Source: Salinicola avicenniae (GTDB lineage: Bacteria; Pseudomonadota; Gammaproteobacteria; Pseudomonadales; Halomonadaceae). From it: a DNA stretch of 64,000 nt. The notes below the pieces were generated by a model. The model ran no database searches. It was not told the origin of the DNA and worked only from the letters and a program-made list of their open reading frames with translations. The stretch covers positions 434,001-498,000 of the forward strand of contig NZ_JAKQZC010000004.1 of assembly GCF_023736115.1 (NCBI RefSeq), given 5' to 3'. Numbering within the stretch: the stretch's first letter is position 1; each line of letters begins with the position of its first letter. The translations under genes and the position numbers were made by a program. Shown here in pieces: positions 9,730 to 18,169 of this stretch.

Positions 9730-10149
9730 TCAGGCCTCGACGATCTCGTAGTCGTGCGTGATCTCGACGCCGCCATTGGCGAGCATCAGCGAGGCGCTGC
9801 AGTACTTCTCGGCGGAGAGGTCGACGGCGCGTTTCACTTGCGCGTCCTTGAGTCCCTTGCCGGTGACGGTGAAGTGAACGTGGATCTTGGTGAAGACGCT
9901 GGGCGTGGTGTCGGCGCGCTCGGCTTCCAGCGTGGCGACGCAGTCGGTGACGTTGGCGCGAGCCTTCTCGAGAATCTGGATCACGTCGTAGGAGGTGCAG
10001 CCGCCCAGGCCCATCAACACCATTTCCATCGGGCGCGGGCCAGTATTTCGGCCGCCGTTATCCGGATTGCCGTCGATCACGACACTGTGGCCGCTGCCGG
10101 ACTCCGTCACGAACTGGCGACCGTCGGTCCATTTGACTGTAGCTTTCAT
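9730..10149 (-). CDS. OsmC/Ohr-family protein (YhfA type)
   Basis: The 139-residue protein has the OsmC fold with the two redox cysteines in MGLGGCTSYDVIQIL and AEKYCSASLML. The family includes thiol-dependent peroxidases; this subgroup resembles E. coli YhfA, whose substrate is not well defined. I start at MKATVKW because AAGGA lies nine bases upstream of it, whereas an ATG nine bases earlier abuts the ribosome site directly. The gene is convergent with coq7 and shares the terminator between them. Confidence 0.88.
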   Translation of the reverse strand: MKATVKWTDGRQFVTESGSGHSVVIDGNPDNGGRNTGPRPMEMVLMGLGGCTSYDVIQILEKARANVTDCVATLEAERADTTPSVFTKIHVHFTVTGKGLKDAQVKRAVDLSAEKYCSASLMLANGGVEITHDYEIVEA

Positions 10150-10212
10150 GAGAGACATTCCTTAGTAAACGGGTGGGGATCGATGGCGCAAGGATAACAT
10201 CGCCGTCGCCAC

Positions 10213-10881
10213 CTACGCCTGTGTCAGCCGCGTTTCCAGCTCCGCCAGTCGTGCCGGCGTGCCAACATCGACCCACTCCCCTCGGTGGTGATAGCCGCCG
10301 ACGCGCCCGGCCTGCATTGCCTCGACCAGCAGCGGCGCCAGCTTGACCGGTTCGCCGTCCGGCAGCGGGGCGATCAGCGCGGGGTGGATCACGCCGAGCC
10401 CGGCATAGATCAATCGCGGTTCGCCGTCGGCGTGCAGGCGCCCGGCCCGATCCAGATGAAAGTCCCCCCGGCGATGGAAGTCGGCGGTATCGACCATGAC
10501 GAGCGAGGCGAGATCGCCATCTGCGAGGGCCAGTCGCGAGAGCGGAAAATCGGTCCAGACATCGCCGTTGACTAGCGCGAAGGGGCTGTCGCCGAGCTGA
10601 TCGAGCGCGTGGCGCAGGCCGCCGGCGGTTTCCAGCGGGGTTTCCTCGAGGCTGAAGGTCAGCGAGACGCCGTAGCGACCGCCGTCGCCCAGCGCCTCGA
10701 TGATCTGCTCGGCGCGGTAGCTTACGTTGATGACGATGTCGCGGAAGCCGGCGGCGGCCAGGCGTTCCAGGTGGTGAACGATCAGCGGCTTGCCCGCGAC
10801 GGGCAGCAGCGGCTTGGGGCAGTGGTCGGTGAGCGGGCGCATACGCGTGCCGAGTCCGGCGGCCAGAATCATCGCTTTCAT
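10213..10881 (-). CDS. murU: N-acetylmuramate alpha-1-phosphate uridylyltransferase MurU
   Basis: MurU converts MurNAc-1-phosphate and UTP to UDP-MurNAc in the peptidoglycan recycling bypass that confers intrinsic fosfomycin tolerance in pseudomonads. The 222-residue nucleotidyltransferase begins with the sugar-nucleotidyltransferase signature AAGLGTRMRPLT followed by PKPLLPV; GDVWTDF carries the metal-binding aspartate. Its ATG overlaps the amgK stop (ATGA), so the two are translationally coupled in the order amgK-murU, as known in Pseudomonas. Its ribosome site lies within a short tandem repeat at the amgK 3' end. Confidence 0.93.
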   Translation of the reverse strand: MKAMILAAGLGTRMRPLTDHCPKPLLPVAGKPLIVHHLERLAAAGFRDIVINVSYRAEQIIEALGDGGRYGVSLTFSLEETPLETAGGLRHALDQLGDSPFALVNGDVWTDFPLSRLALADGDLASLVMVDTADFHRRGDFHLDRAGRLHADGEPRLIYAGLGVIHPALIAPLPDGEPVKLAPLLVEAMQAGRVGGYHHRGEWVDVGTPARLAELETRLTQA

Positions 10882-11954
10882 GAGGCGGTCCCTGGTGCGT
10901 CGTCTGAGGCGGTCCCCGGCGCGTCGTCTGAGGCGGGCCCCGGCGCCTCGTCAGTAGCGCTGGCCAGGCGGGCCTCCATCGCCGGGCGATAGACCGTCTG
11001 CAGCCACTGGCGGAATTCGGCGAGAGCCGGCAGCGCGGCGAGTCCTTCGTCGAGGTGTTGATAAAAGTGCGGCAGGCGCTCGAGGTAGCCGGACTTGCCA
11101 TCGCGCAGGCACAGCCGGCAGAACTGGCCGAGTATCTTGAGCTGGCGCTGGGCCCCGATTGCCTCGACGGCGGCGCGAAAGCGCTCGCTGTCCAGGCTGG
11201 GCGAGAGCGCGCCGGAGGCCACGCTGCGCTGGCGAAACGCTTCGATCCATCCTGCCATTTCCGCCGGCGTCCAGCGGTGATAGCGGCCGCGCAGCAGCGA
11301 GACGAGGTCGTAGCCGAGCGGCCCGGCCAGCGCACCCTGGAAGTCGATGATCCAGAGCGCGTCGTCATGGATCATCAGGTTCATGGCGTCGAAATCGCGA
11401 TGTACCGTGACGCTCGGCAGCTCGGCGATCCTTGCGAGCAGGTGCTGTTTGACCCGGGGCCAGCTCTCGGGCGTCTCGATGCCTAGCCAGCGGGTCAGTC
11501 CCCAGTCGGGAAAACGCTCCATCTCTTCGTCGAGAAAGGCGGACGTGTAGGGCGGCAGCCTGTGCGTCGGCGCCCGACACTGGATGTCGTCGAGCAGTGC
11601 CAGGGCGCGGGCGGTGCCATCGTGGGCGCCGCTGTCGCTGTCGAAGTGATGGTGCAGGCTGTCGTCTCCCAGGTCGTCGAGCTCCAGGAAGCCCTGGTCC
11701 AGATCGACGGCGTGGATCGCCGGCACGGGAAGGCCGGCGTCGTGCCACGCCTGCCCGATCTCGACGAAGGGTCGGCTCTCCTCGAGTGCCGGCGGCGCGT
11801 CCATGAGGATGCGTGTGGTGCCGTCGGGGAACGCGACACGCCAGTAGCTGCGCAGGCTGGCATCGCCGGCAACGCTTTGCAGTCGACACGCTTCGGGGGA
11901 CAGGCGATGGTGCCCGGCAATCCAGGCGCGCAGGGTTTCGAGACGCGAATTCAT
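10878..11954 (-). CDS. amgK: N-acetylmuramate/N-acetylglucosamine 1-kinase AmgK
   Basis: AmgK phosphorylates the anomeric carbon of MurNAc, feeding MurU. The 358-residue protein belongs to the aminoglycoside phosphotransferase fold: VAGDASLRSYWRV near the start, the Brenner motif VHRDFDAMNLMI with the catalytic Asp, and IIDFQGALAGPLGYD for metal binding. I start at MNSRLETLRAWI; the frame upstream lacks similarity and overlaps the divergent lptD leader. The C-terminus ends in three copies of an eight-residue acidic repeat (DDAPGTAS-like) that is not part of the usual enzyme. Confidence 0.92.
   Translation of the reverse strand: MNSRLETLRAWIAGHHRLSPEACRLQSVAGDASLRSYWRVAFPDGTTRILMDAPPALEESRPFVEIGQAWHDAGLPVPAIHAVDLDQGFLELDDLGDDSLHHHFDSDSGAHDGTARALALLDDIQCRAPTHRLPPYTSAFLDEEMERFPDWGLTRWLGIETPESWPRVKQHLLARIAELPSVTVHRDFDAMNLMIHDDALWIIDFQGALAGPLGYDLVSLLRGRYHRWTPAEMAGWIEAFRQRSVASGALSPSLDSERFRAAVEAIGAQRQLKILGQFCRLCLRDGKSGYLERLPHFYQHLDEGLAALPALAEFRQWLQTVYRPAMEARLASATDEAPGPASDDAPGTASDDAPGTAS
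10881..10952. repeat. Three 24-base tandem repeats at the amgK 3' end, overlapping the murU start
   Basis: Three adjacent 24-base units (10881-10904, 10905-10928, 10929-10952) differ by a few bases. Read on the minus strand they encode the C-terminal octapeptides DEAPGPAS, DDAPGTAS and DDAPGTAS of AmgK. The unit nearest murU carries its probable ribosome site AGGGA; the middle unit reads GGGGA at the same place. Confidence 0.9.
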
Positions 11955-12196
11955 GCAGCCTTCCGTTTGCTTTCGAGGAGTCTTAAGGCGAGTTGACGGG
12001 CCGGACATGGCACCGCATGCTGGAGCCCTCCAGAAGCGCGCCACGTCGTGCGTCGGTGCAGCGCGGCAGATGAATCGAGACCCGCGCGCCGCCGGCGTCA
12101 GTGTGTCGCGTTTGCCCGGCGGCGCCAAATCGTGGCGTCGACGATGGCAGGCGAACGAACAGGGAACGACCTCGCGGCAAGCCACGGCGAGGTCTG

Positions 12197-12202
12197 TATA
12201 AT
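12197..12202 (+). promoter_or_regulatory. Candidate -10 box for lptD
   Basis: TATAAT lies 32 bases before the lptD start codon in the amgK/lptD divergent gap. I see no good -35 element at the right distance, so the call is tentative. Confidence 0.35.
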
Positions 12203-12233
12203 ACCGACTTCACTCGGCAAGGACATTGAGGAC

Positions 12234-14702
12234 ATGGGCAAGCGACTGGTCTGGACTGCCCTGACTGGCCTGATCTCATCGACGGCTCAGGCGGCACCGC
12301 CAGCGCCGCTCCCCCCGGATCAGCTCGATTGGGTTCCCTGGGGTGACGCGGCGCCTTCCGGCGCGCTGTGCGGCGGCCGCTACATCGAGCCGGGCTATCG
12401 GCTCCCCGCCGGGCAGACACCGGAAGAGGTGCTGTCCAACTCGGCCTCCGCGGAATATGGCGACAACGGCGAAACGATTCTCGGCGGCGAGGTAGTGCTG
12501 CGGCGTGGCGATGGCCAGCTCGAGGCGCCGCGCGTCCGCGTCAATGCGGCCCGCGATACCGCTTTCGCCGACGGCCCGGTCACGATCCGTTATCCGGGCA
12601 TGCTGGTGCGCGGTGGCGACGGCCAGGTCTCGCTCGACAGCGATGCCGCGCGGATCGACGATGCGCACTACGTGATCCACGGCCAGCACGTCCGTGGCGA
12701 TGCTCAGGCGATGCAGCGGCTCGATGACGGCCGCTACCGCATGACCGAGGCGAGCTTCTCGACCTGTGCCCCGAACAGTCGCCTGTGGCAACTGGTCGGC
12801 AATGACGTCACCATCGATCGGGAACAGGGCTACGGCACGGCCACCAACGCGCGCCTCGAGATGGGCGACGTACCGGTCTTCTACTGGCCGTGGGTGCGCT
12901 TCCCGATCGACGACCGGCGTCAGAGTGGTTTCCTGTGGCCGACGGTCGGTATTTCCAGCGATGGGCTCGACTACTCCCAGCCTTACTATCTCAATCTGGC
13001 GCCCAACTACGACGCCACGATCACGCCGCGCACGATTTCCGAACACGGTTTCATGCTGGGCGGCGAATTCCGCTATCTGTTCGGCAGCGATCAGGGTTCC
13101 ATCGAGGGCGCCTATCTGCCCAACGACAACGGTAGCGATAGCGAGAACCCCAACGATCCCGACAACGCCTTCGACGGCGAGGATCGCTGGTACGTCGACT
13201 ACGAGCACTACGGTTACGTCAACGACCGGGTGGATTATGCCCTTGAGTATGGCGCCGCCAGCGATGGCCGCTACTTCGATGACTTCGGGCGCGACTTCAC
13301 CGAGAAGGATACCGAGTACCTCAGCCGGCTCGCGCGCCTGAGCTTTCGGGATTCCACTTGGTACCTGGACGCTCGCGCCCAGGGTTACCAGCGCATGGAC
13401 TATCCGCTCGACGAGGACGATCGCCCCTATTATCGCCTGCCGAGTTTGACCGCCAACGGGCGCTGGCAGCAGGACAGCGGTTTCTATCAGGAGTGGAATT
13501 CCAACGCGACCTACTTCTGGCGCGATCTGCACGGTGTCGATAGCCAGGGGCGCTGGTACGACGAAGAGGACGAGCGTTTCCGCACGATTCGCGAGCGCGA
13601 GGCGGCCAACGGCTCGCGCGTCAACCTGACGCCGGCGATCGGCTGGCGGGCGCAGCCTAGCTGGGGCTTCCTCGAGCCGCGCTTCCAGCTGTGGCAGACC
13701 AATTACAACCTGGATTACGACAATCGCGAGACCGACCGTGACGAGACGCTGTCGCGCACGGTGCCGGTCTACTCGGTCGACTCCGGGCTGATCTTCGAAC
13801 GCGACATGGCCGCCTTCGGCAGCGACTGGCGTCAGACCTTCGAGCCGCGTCTCTACTATGCCTACGTGCCGGAACGCGACCAGTCGGAGTTTCCTGACTT
13901 CGACACCGACGAACGGGCGATCTCCTGGAACCAGCTCTGGTCCCCCTATCGGTTTACCGGCTCCGATCGCGTCGGTGACGTCAACAAGGTCTCCTATGGT
14001 GCGTCGACGCGTTTTCTCGAGGACGACACCGGTCGCGAGCGACTGTCGCTGTCGGTCGGCCAGAGCGCCTATTTCGAGGATCGCAATATCGACATGAACG
14101 GCGACCCCGATACGCTGCCGAGCAAGGAGAACAACTACGCCGACTGGTATCGTGCCACGCGGGACCGCTCGCCGGTGATCACGCAGCTCGAATGGCGAAT
14201 CAACGACAGCTGGCGTACGCGCTACGAGTGGTTCTACGACGAGCAGGAGTCGCGTACCGAAAAAGTCTCCGCCTACGCCCAGTATCAGAGCACGGCAGGG
14301 CATGTGTTGAACCTCGGCTACCGTTGGCAACTCGAAGGGTTCGATCCCTCCGGGGATGATGTCGAGGATCGCCTCGGCTACAACCGCGAGGATTTCGACG
14401 TGTCGTTTGCCTACAAGGCGACACCGTCGCTGGATCTGATCGGCCGCTATCTCTACGACAACACCAACAAGCGCGATCTGGAAAATCTGGCCGGGGTGCA
14501 GTTCAACAGCTGCTGTAGCGCGGTGCAGGTCGTCTGGCGCGAGTGGGTCAAGGATAACGATACGGCCAATACCATCGACGATGACTACACCGATCGCGGG
14601 ATCTTCCTGCGCTTCGTGTTCAAGGGGCTGGGCGGTGTCGGCCAGGAAGCTGACAGCTACTTCGCCACGGCCGTGCCCGGCTACCGCGCGACCGAGTTCT
14701 GA
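12234..14702 (+). CDS. lptD: LPS-assembly protein LptD
   Basis: LptD is the outer-membrane beta-barrel that inserts lipopolysaccharide with LptE. I start at MGKRLVWTALTGL, which gives a signal peptide ending near AQA and an 822-residue protein; the open frame reaches further upstream but without a signal peptide. The N-terminal OstA-like jellyroll is followed by the barrel from about residue 200. The four cysteines needed for disulfide maturation are present at residues 46, 178, 760 and 761, matching the E. coli pattern with its adjacent CC pair. It heads the conserved lptD-surA-pdxA-rsmA-apaG-apaH series, with a 4-copy repeat before surA. Confidence 0.95.
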   Translation: MGKRLVWTALTGLISSTAQAAPPAPLPPDQLDWVPWGDAAPSGALCGGRYIEPGYRLPAGQTPEEVLSNSASAEYGDNGETILGGEVVLRRGDGQLEAPRVRVNAARDTAFADGPVTIRYPGMLVRGGDGQVSLDSDAARIDDAHYVIHGQHVRGDAQAMQRLDDGRYRMTEASFSTCAPNSRLWQLVGNDVTIDREQGYGTATNARLEMGDVPVFYWPWVRFPIDDRRQSGFLWPTVGISSDGLDYSQPYYLNLAPNYDATITPRTISEHGFMLGGEFRYLFGSDQGSIEGAYLPNDNGSDSENPNDPDNAFDGEDRWYVDYEHYGYVNDRVDYALEYGAASDGRYFDDFGRDFTEKDTEYLSRLARLSFRDSTWYLDARAQGYQRMDYPLDEDDRPYYRLPSLTANGRWQQDSGFYQEWNSNATYFWRDLHGVDSQGRWYDEEDERFRTIREREAANGSRVNLTPAIGWRAQPSWGFLEPRFQLWQTNYNLDYDNRETDRDETLSRTVPVYSVDSGLIFERDMAAFGSDWRQTFEPRLYYAYVPERDQSEFPDFDTDERAISWNQLWSPYRFTGSDRVGDVNKVSYGASTRFLEDDTGRERLSLSVGQSAYFEDRNIDMNGDPDTLPSKENNYADWYRATRDRSPVITQLEWRINDSWRTRYEWFYDEQESRTEKVSAYAQYQSTAGHVLNLGYRWQLEGFDPSGDDVEDRLGYNREDFDVSFAYKATPSLDLIGRYLYDNTNKRDLENLAGVQFNSCCSAVQVVWREWVKDNDTANTIDDDYTDRGIFLRFVFKGLGGVGQEADSYFATAVPGYRATEF

Positions 14703-14736
14703 TCGCGTTCCCGGCCGCGTGCCTCGGTGCGCGGCC

Positions 14737-14788
14737 ATAGCCAGTCGATATAGCCAGTCGATATAGCCAGTCGATATAGCCAGTCAAT
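14737..14788. repeat. Four tandem copies of a 13-base unit between lptD and surA
   Basis: The unit ATAGCCAGTCGAT is repeated three times exactly and once with one change (ATAGCCAGTCAAT). It lies 35 bases after the lptD stop and 57 before the surA start, in a non-coding gap, with no spacers. Confidence 0.95.
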
Positions 14789-14844
14789 CAAGCAGGGGGC
14801 GTGGCCATGACGGTACGCCCGACGAGCAAGCAAGAGAGGTAGGC

Positions 14845-15810
14845 ATGCGTCTTAGAATGTGGATTCCCCTGGCGCTGGTGATGTTGCTGTCGCCGCTGTC
14901 GGCCATGGCGGAAGTGGTGCCGCTGGACCGGATCGTCGCCGTGGTCAACGACGACGCGATCATGCAGAGCCAGCTGCGTTCACGCGTCACCCAGGCGCGC
15001 GGCCAGCTGCAGAGCAACGACATCGCGATGCCTTCCGAGGCGGCGCTGCAGCGTCAGGTGCTGGATCGCATGATCGTCGAGCAGATCGAGCTGCAGATGG
15101 CCGAAGATGCCAACCTGAGCGTCGACGAAACCCAGCTCAACACGGCCATGCGTGGCATCGCCCAGGGCAACGGGCTCGATCTCGACCAGTTTGCCGATCG
15201 TCTGGAGCAGCAGGGCCAGACGCTGGCCGAGGTGCGCGAGCAGGTGCGTCGCGAACTGCTGATTCGTCAGGTCCAGCAGAGTCAGGTCGCTAGCCGCGTG
15301 ACGGTCTCCGACCGCGAGGTCGACCGGTTCCTCGAACAGCGCAGCGAGAACAGTGACGTTGCCTATCATCTGGCCCAGATTCTGGTCGCCGTGCCTCAGT
15401 CGCCGACGCCGGAGCAGGTCACGCAGGCCCAGGCCGAAGCGCAGGACCTCTATCGTCAGCTGCAGCAGGGCGCGGACTTCCAGCAGCTCGCCGTGGCCGA
15501 GTCCGACGGCGCGCAGGCGCTGCAGGGCGGTGACCTTGGCTGGCGGCCGGCGACCCAGATCCCGACGATTTTCGCCGACGTGATCCCGGCGCTCGCCGAT
15601 GGCGAGGTGAGCGAGCCCATTCGCAGCCCGAGCGGTTTCCACCTGGTCCAGCGTCTGGGGACCCGAGGCGGCGACGGCGGTCAGCTGACGCGCGAGCAGG
15701 CGAGCCAGGCGATTTTCCAGCGCAAGGTCAGCGACGAGCTCGAAGCCTGGACCCAGGAGATTCGGGCCAGCGCCTACGTCGACAATCGTCTCGACGACGA
15801 CAACGGCTGA
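14845..15810 (+). CDS. surA: Periplasmic chaperone SurA, single-parvulin form
   Basis: SurA escorts unfolded outer-membrane proteins to the BAM complex. The product has a signal peptide (residues 1-22, ending AMA), the SurA N-terminal chaperone domain (about 23-165), one parvulin domain (about 172-272) and the C-terminal helix ending RASAYVDNR. E. coli SurA is 428 residues with two parvulin domains; this one is 321. The retained domain resembles E. coli P1 (SPTPEQV, ALQGGDLGW, EPIRSPSGFHLV), while the catalytically active P2 equivalent is absent. Gene order with lptD upstream and pdxA downstream supports the identity. The start follows AGAGAGG. Confidence 0.92.
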   Translation: MRLRMWIPLALVMLLSPLSAMAEVVPLDRIVAVVNDDAIMQSQLRSRVTQARGQLQSNDIAMPSEAALQRQVLDRMIVEQIELQMAEDANLSVDETQLNTAMRGIAQGNGLDLDQFADRLEQQGQTLAEVREQVRRELLIRQVQQSQVASRVTVSDREVDRFLEQRSENSDVAYHLAQILVAVPQSPTPEQVTQAQAEAQDLYRQLQQGADFQQLAVAESDGAQALQGGDLGWRPATQIPTIFADVIPALADGEVSEPIRSPSGFHLVQRLGTRGGDGGQLTREQASQAIFQRKVSDELEAWTQEIRASAYVDNRLDDDNG

Positions 15811-15836
15811 CGCCGCGCACCACCGGGAGAGGGCCG

Positions 15837-16892
15837 ATGACGCAGCCCGCAAACGCGCCTGAAGACGCCGCACCGCGGCCCCGAAAGGGGAACCCGGTGT
15901 TGGCGTTGACCACCGGCGAGCCGGCCGGCATCGGCCCGGAGCTGGCGCTTGCCGTCGCACGCGATTGGCAGGGCTTGAGTGTCCCCGTGGTGGCGGTGGG
16001 AGACCCGGAGCTGCTTGCGGCGCGGGCCGAACGGCTCGGCTGGTCGATTCGCCTGCCGGTACTGCGGGCAGGCGAGCCGGTGCCGGCGCCGGTCGATGGC
16101 TGCCTGCCTGTCTGGCCGGTCGCGCTGAATGCGCCGGCCACCGCGGGGCGCCTGGATCCCGCCAATGCCCGCTATGTGCTGCGAACGCTCGATTTGGCCA
16201 TTGCCGCGTGTCGTGAAGGTCGCGCTGGAGGCATGGTCACGGCACCCCTGCACAAAGGGGCGATCATCGACGGCGGGCATCCCGGCTTTACCGGGCATAC
16301 CGAGTATCTGCGCGATGCGTGCGGCGTCGAGGACGTTGTCATGATGCTGGCGACGACGCGCACGGCACGGCCGCTGCGGGTGGCGCTGGCGACGACGCAT
16401 CTGCCCCTGGCACGGGTGGCAGAGGCCATCACGCAGGCCGGCCTGTCGCGTATCGTTCGCGTGCTCGATGCCGAGCTGCGCCACGCGTTCGGCATCGAGC
16501 GTCCGCGTATTCTGGTGGCCGGCCTCAACCCGCATGCCGGCGAGGAGGGGCACCTCGGCCGCGAGGAGATCGAGACGATCACGCCGGCGCTGGAAAGCCT
16601 GCGCGAGGCGGGTATCGACGTCGTGGGGCCGCTACCCGCGGACACGCTGTTTACGCCACACCATCTCGACCGCGCCGATGCGGTTCTCGCCATGTATCAT
16701 GACCAGGGGCTGCCGGTGCTCAAGTACGCCGGTTTCGGTCAGGCAGCCAATATCACTCTCGGCCTCGGCATGGTCCGCACCTCCGTCGATCACGGCACGG
16801 CGCTGGACCTTGCCGGCAGCGGCCGTGCCGATGCGGGCAGCCTGCGGGTGGCGCTCGACGTCGCCCGGCAGATGTCGGCCCGCGCTCATTGA
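15837..16892 (+). CDS. pdxA: 4-hydroxythreonine-4-phosphate dehydrogenase PdxA
   Basis: PdxA oxidises 4-phosphohydroxy-L-threonine in the DXP-dependent pyridoxal phosphate pathway. The 351-residue protein has TGEPAGIGPEL near residue 27, HKGAIIDGGHPGFTGHTEYL around residue 140, LNPHAGEEGHLG near residue 225 and MYHDQGLPVLKYAGF near residue 285; the metal-binding histidines of the family fall in these blocks. An N-terminal extension of about 20 residues precedes the usual start region. It lies between surA and rsmA with short gaps, as in E. coli. Confidence 0.95.
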   Translation: MTQPANAPEDAAPRPRKGNPVLALTTGEPAGIGPELALAVARDWQGLSVPVVAVGDPELLAARAERLGWSIRLPVLRAGEPVPAPVDGCLPVWPVALNAPATAGRLDPANARYVLRTLDLAIAACREGRAGGMVTAPLHKGAIIDGGHPGFTGHTEYLRDACGVEDVVMMLATTRTARPLRVALATTHLPLARVAEAITQAGLSRIVRVLDAELRHAFGIERPRILVAGLNPHAGEEGHLGREEIETITPALESLREAGIDVVGPLPADTLFTPHHLDRADAVLAMYHDQGLPVLKYAGFGQAANITLGLGMVRTSVDHGTALDLAGSGRADAGSLRVALDVARQMSARAH

Positions 16893-16907
16893 AGGAAAGC
16901 CAGTTTC

Positions 16908-17714
16908 ATGTCCACTCGACCCCCGATGCCTCGGGCGCGCAAGCGTTTCGGCCAGAACTTCCTCCGCGACACGGGCGTGATTCTGCGCATCGTTCGCGCG
17001 ATCGCGCCGCGCCCGGGAGATCGCCTGATCGAGATCGGCCCGGGCCAGGGCGCGCTGACCGCACCGCTGATCGAAGCCGCCGGCGCGCTCGAGGTGATCG
17101 AGCTGGACCGGGACTTGATTCCCGGTCTGCGCGTGCAGTTCTTCGACTATCCGCAGTTCGTGATTCACGAGGGGGATGCGCTCAAGTTCGATTTTCAGGC
17201 GCTGGCCGCGCAGGATGGCCGACCGCTGCGGGTCGCCGGTAACCTGCCCTACAATATCTCCACGCCGATCATCTTCCATCTGCTGGCGGCGCGCGGTGCG
17301 ATCGCCGATATGCACTTCATGCTGCAGAAGGAAGTGGTGGAGCGTCTTGCGGCCGAGCCGGGCGGACCGGACTGGGGGCGGTTGTCGGTCATGACCCAGT
17401 ACTACTGCCAGGTCGAATCCCTGTTCGTGGTGCCGCCCGAGGCCTTCGTGCCCCGGCCCAAGGTCGATTCGGCCATCGTGCGCTTGACGCCGCATGCCGA
17501 ACTGCCCGCGCCAGCACACGACGAGGTGCGTTTTGCCGAAGTGGTCAAGGCCGCCTTCGGCCAGCGCCGCAAGACGCTGCGCAATAACTTCAAGGGCATC
17601 ATCGATGCCGAGGCGCTGACAGCGCTTGGCATCGATCCGGCGCGTCGGCCACAGACCCTGCGCGTGGCCGAGCTGGTCGCGATCAGCAACCATCTGACGG
17701 AGAGCGCTTCATGA
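16908..17714 (+). CDS. rsmA: 16S rRNA (adenine1518-N6/adenine1519-N6)-dimethyltransferase RsmA
   Basis: RsmA (KsgA) dimethylates A1518 and A1519 during small-subunit maturation. The 268-residue protein has the family N-terminus RKRFGQNFL, the SAM-binding motif EIGPGQGALT near residue 45 and the catalytic GNLPYNIS near residue 115, plus the C-terminal helical domain with QRRKTLRNN. The stop overlaps the apaG start (ATGA), implying coupling. Confidence 0.96.
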   Translation: MSTRPPMPRARKRFGQNFLRDTGVILRIVRAIAPRPGDRLIEIGPGQGALTAPLIEAAGALEVIELDRDLIPGLRVQFFDYPQFVIHEGDALKFDFQALAAQDGRPLRVAGNLPYNISTPIIFHLLAARGAIADMHFMLQKEVVERLAAEPGGPDWGRLSVMTQYYCQVESLFVVPPEAFVPRPKVDSAIVRLTPHAELPAPAHDEVRFAEVVKAAFGQRRKTLRNNFKGIIDAEALTALGIDPARRPQTLRVAELVAISNHLTESAS

Positions 17715-18094
17715 ACGAGATGGCCGAGGCCATCACGGTCGACGTCGAACCGACGTTTCGTGAAGAGGAGTCGTCCACCGACGACAAGCGTTACGTCTTC
17801 AGCTATACGATCACCGTGCACAACCACTCCGAGCGCAGCGTGCAACTGCTGTCACGCTACTGGAAGATCACCCAGGGCCATGGCAAGGTTCAGGAGGTGC
17901 GCGGTAACGGCGTGGTCGGCAAGCAGCCGACGATCACCGCCGGCCACAGCTTCCGCTACACCAGCCGAGCGGTGCTCGAGTGTCCTGTCGGCGTCATGCA
18001 GGGCAGCTACACCTGCGTCGACCTTGGCACCCAGCAGTCATTCGACGTCGCCATTGCACCGTTCCGCCTGGCTTCCCCCAATCAGGTTCACTGA
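17711..18094 (+). CDS. apaG: Co2+/Mg2+ efflux-associated protein ApaG
   Basis: The 127-residue ApaG is a single fibronectin-like domain. Family hallmarks are SYTITVHNHSERSVQLLSRYW, VVGKQPTI and the GVMQGSYTC block near residue 95. The biochemical role is unclear; it is conserved beside rsmA and apaH and was linked to divalent-cation resistance in enteric bacteria. Its start overlaps the rsmA stop by four bases. Confidence 0.95.
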   Translation: MNEMAEAITVDVEPTFREEESSTDDKRYVFSYTITVHNHSERSVQLLSRYWKITQGHGKVQEVRGNGVVGKQPTITAGHSFRYTSRAVLECPVGVMQGSYTCVDLGTQQSFDVAIAPFRLASPNQVH

Positions 18095-18169
18095 CACGGT
18101 CGGCGCTGCCTGGCACCGGCGGTGACACCCTAGACACTTTCATCCGCACCAGGAGCAGACGCGAGCGAT

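Noticed and set aside
12276-14738. An 820-codon open frame on the minus strand opposite lptD
   Set aside because: It lies fully antisense to a clear lptD, has low-complexity composition typical of GC-rich shadow frames, and matches no family.
14737-14788. Possible CRISPR array
   Set aside because: The units are only 13 bases, directly adjoining, with no spacers and no cas genes nearby.
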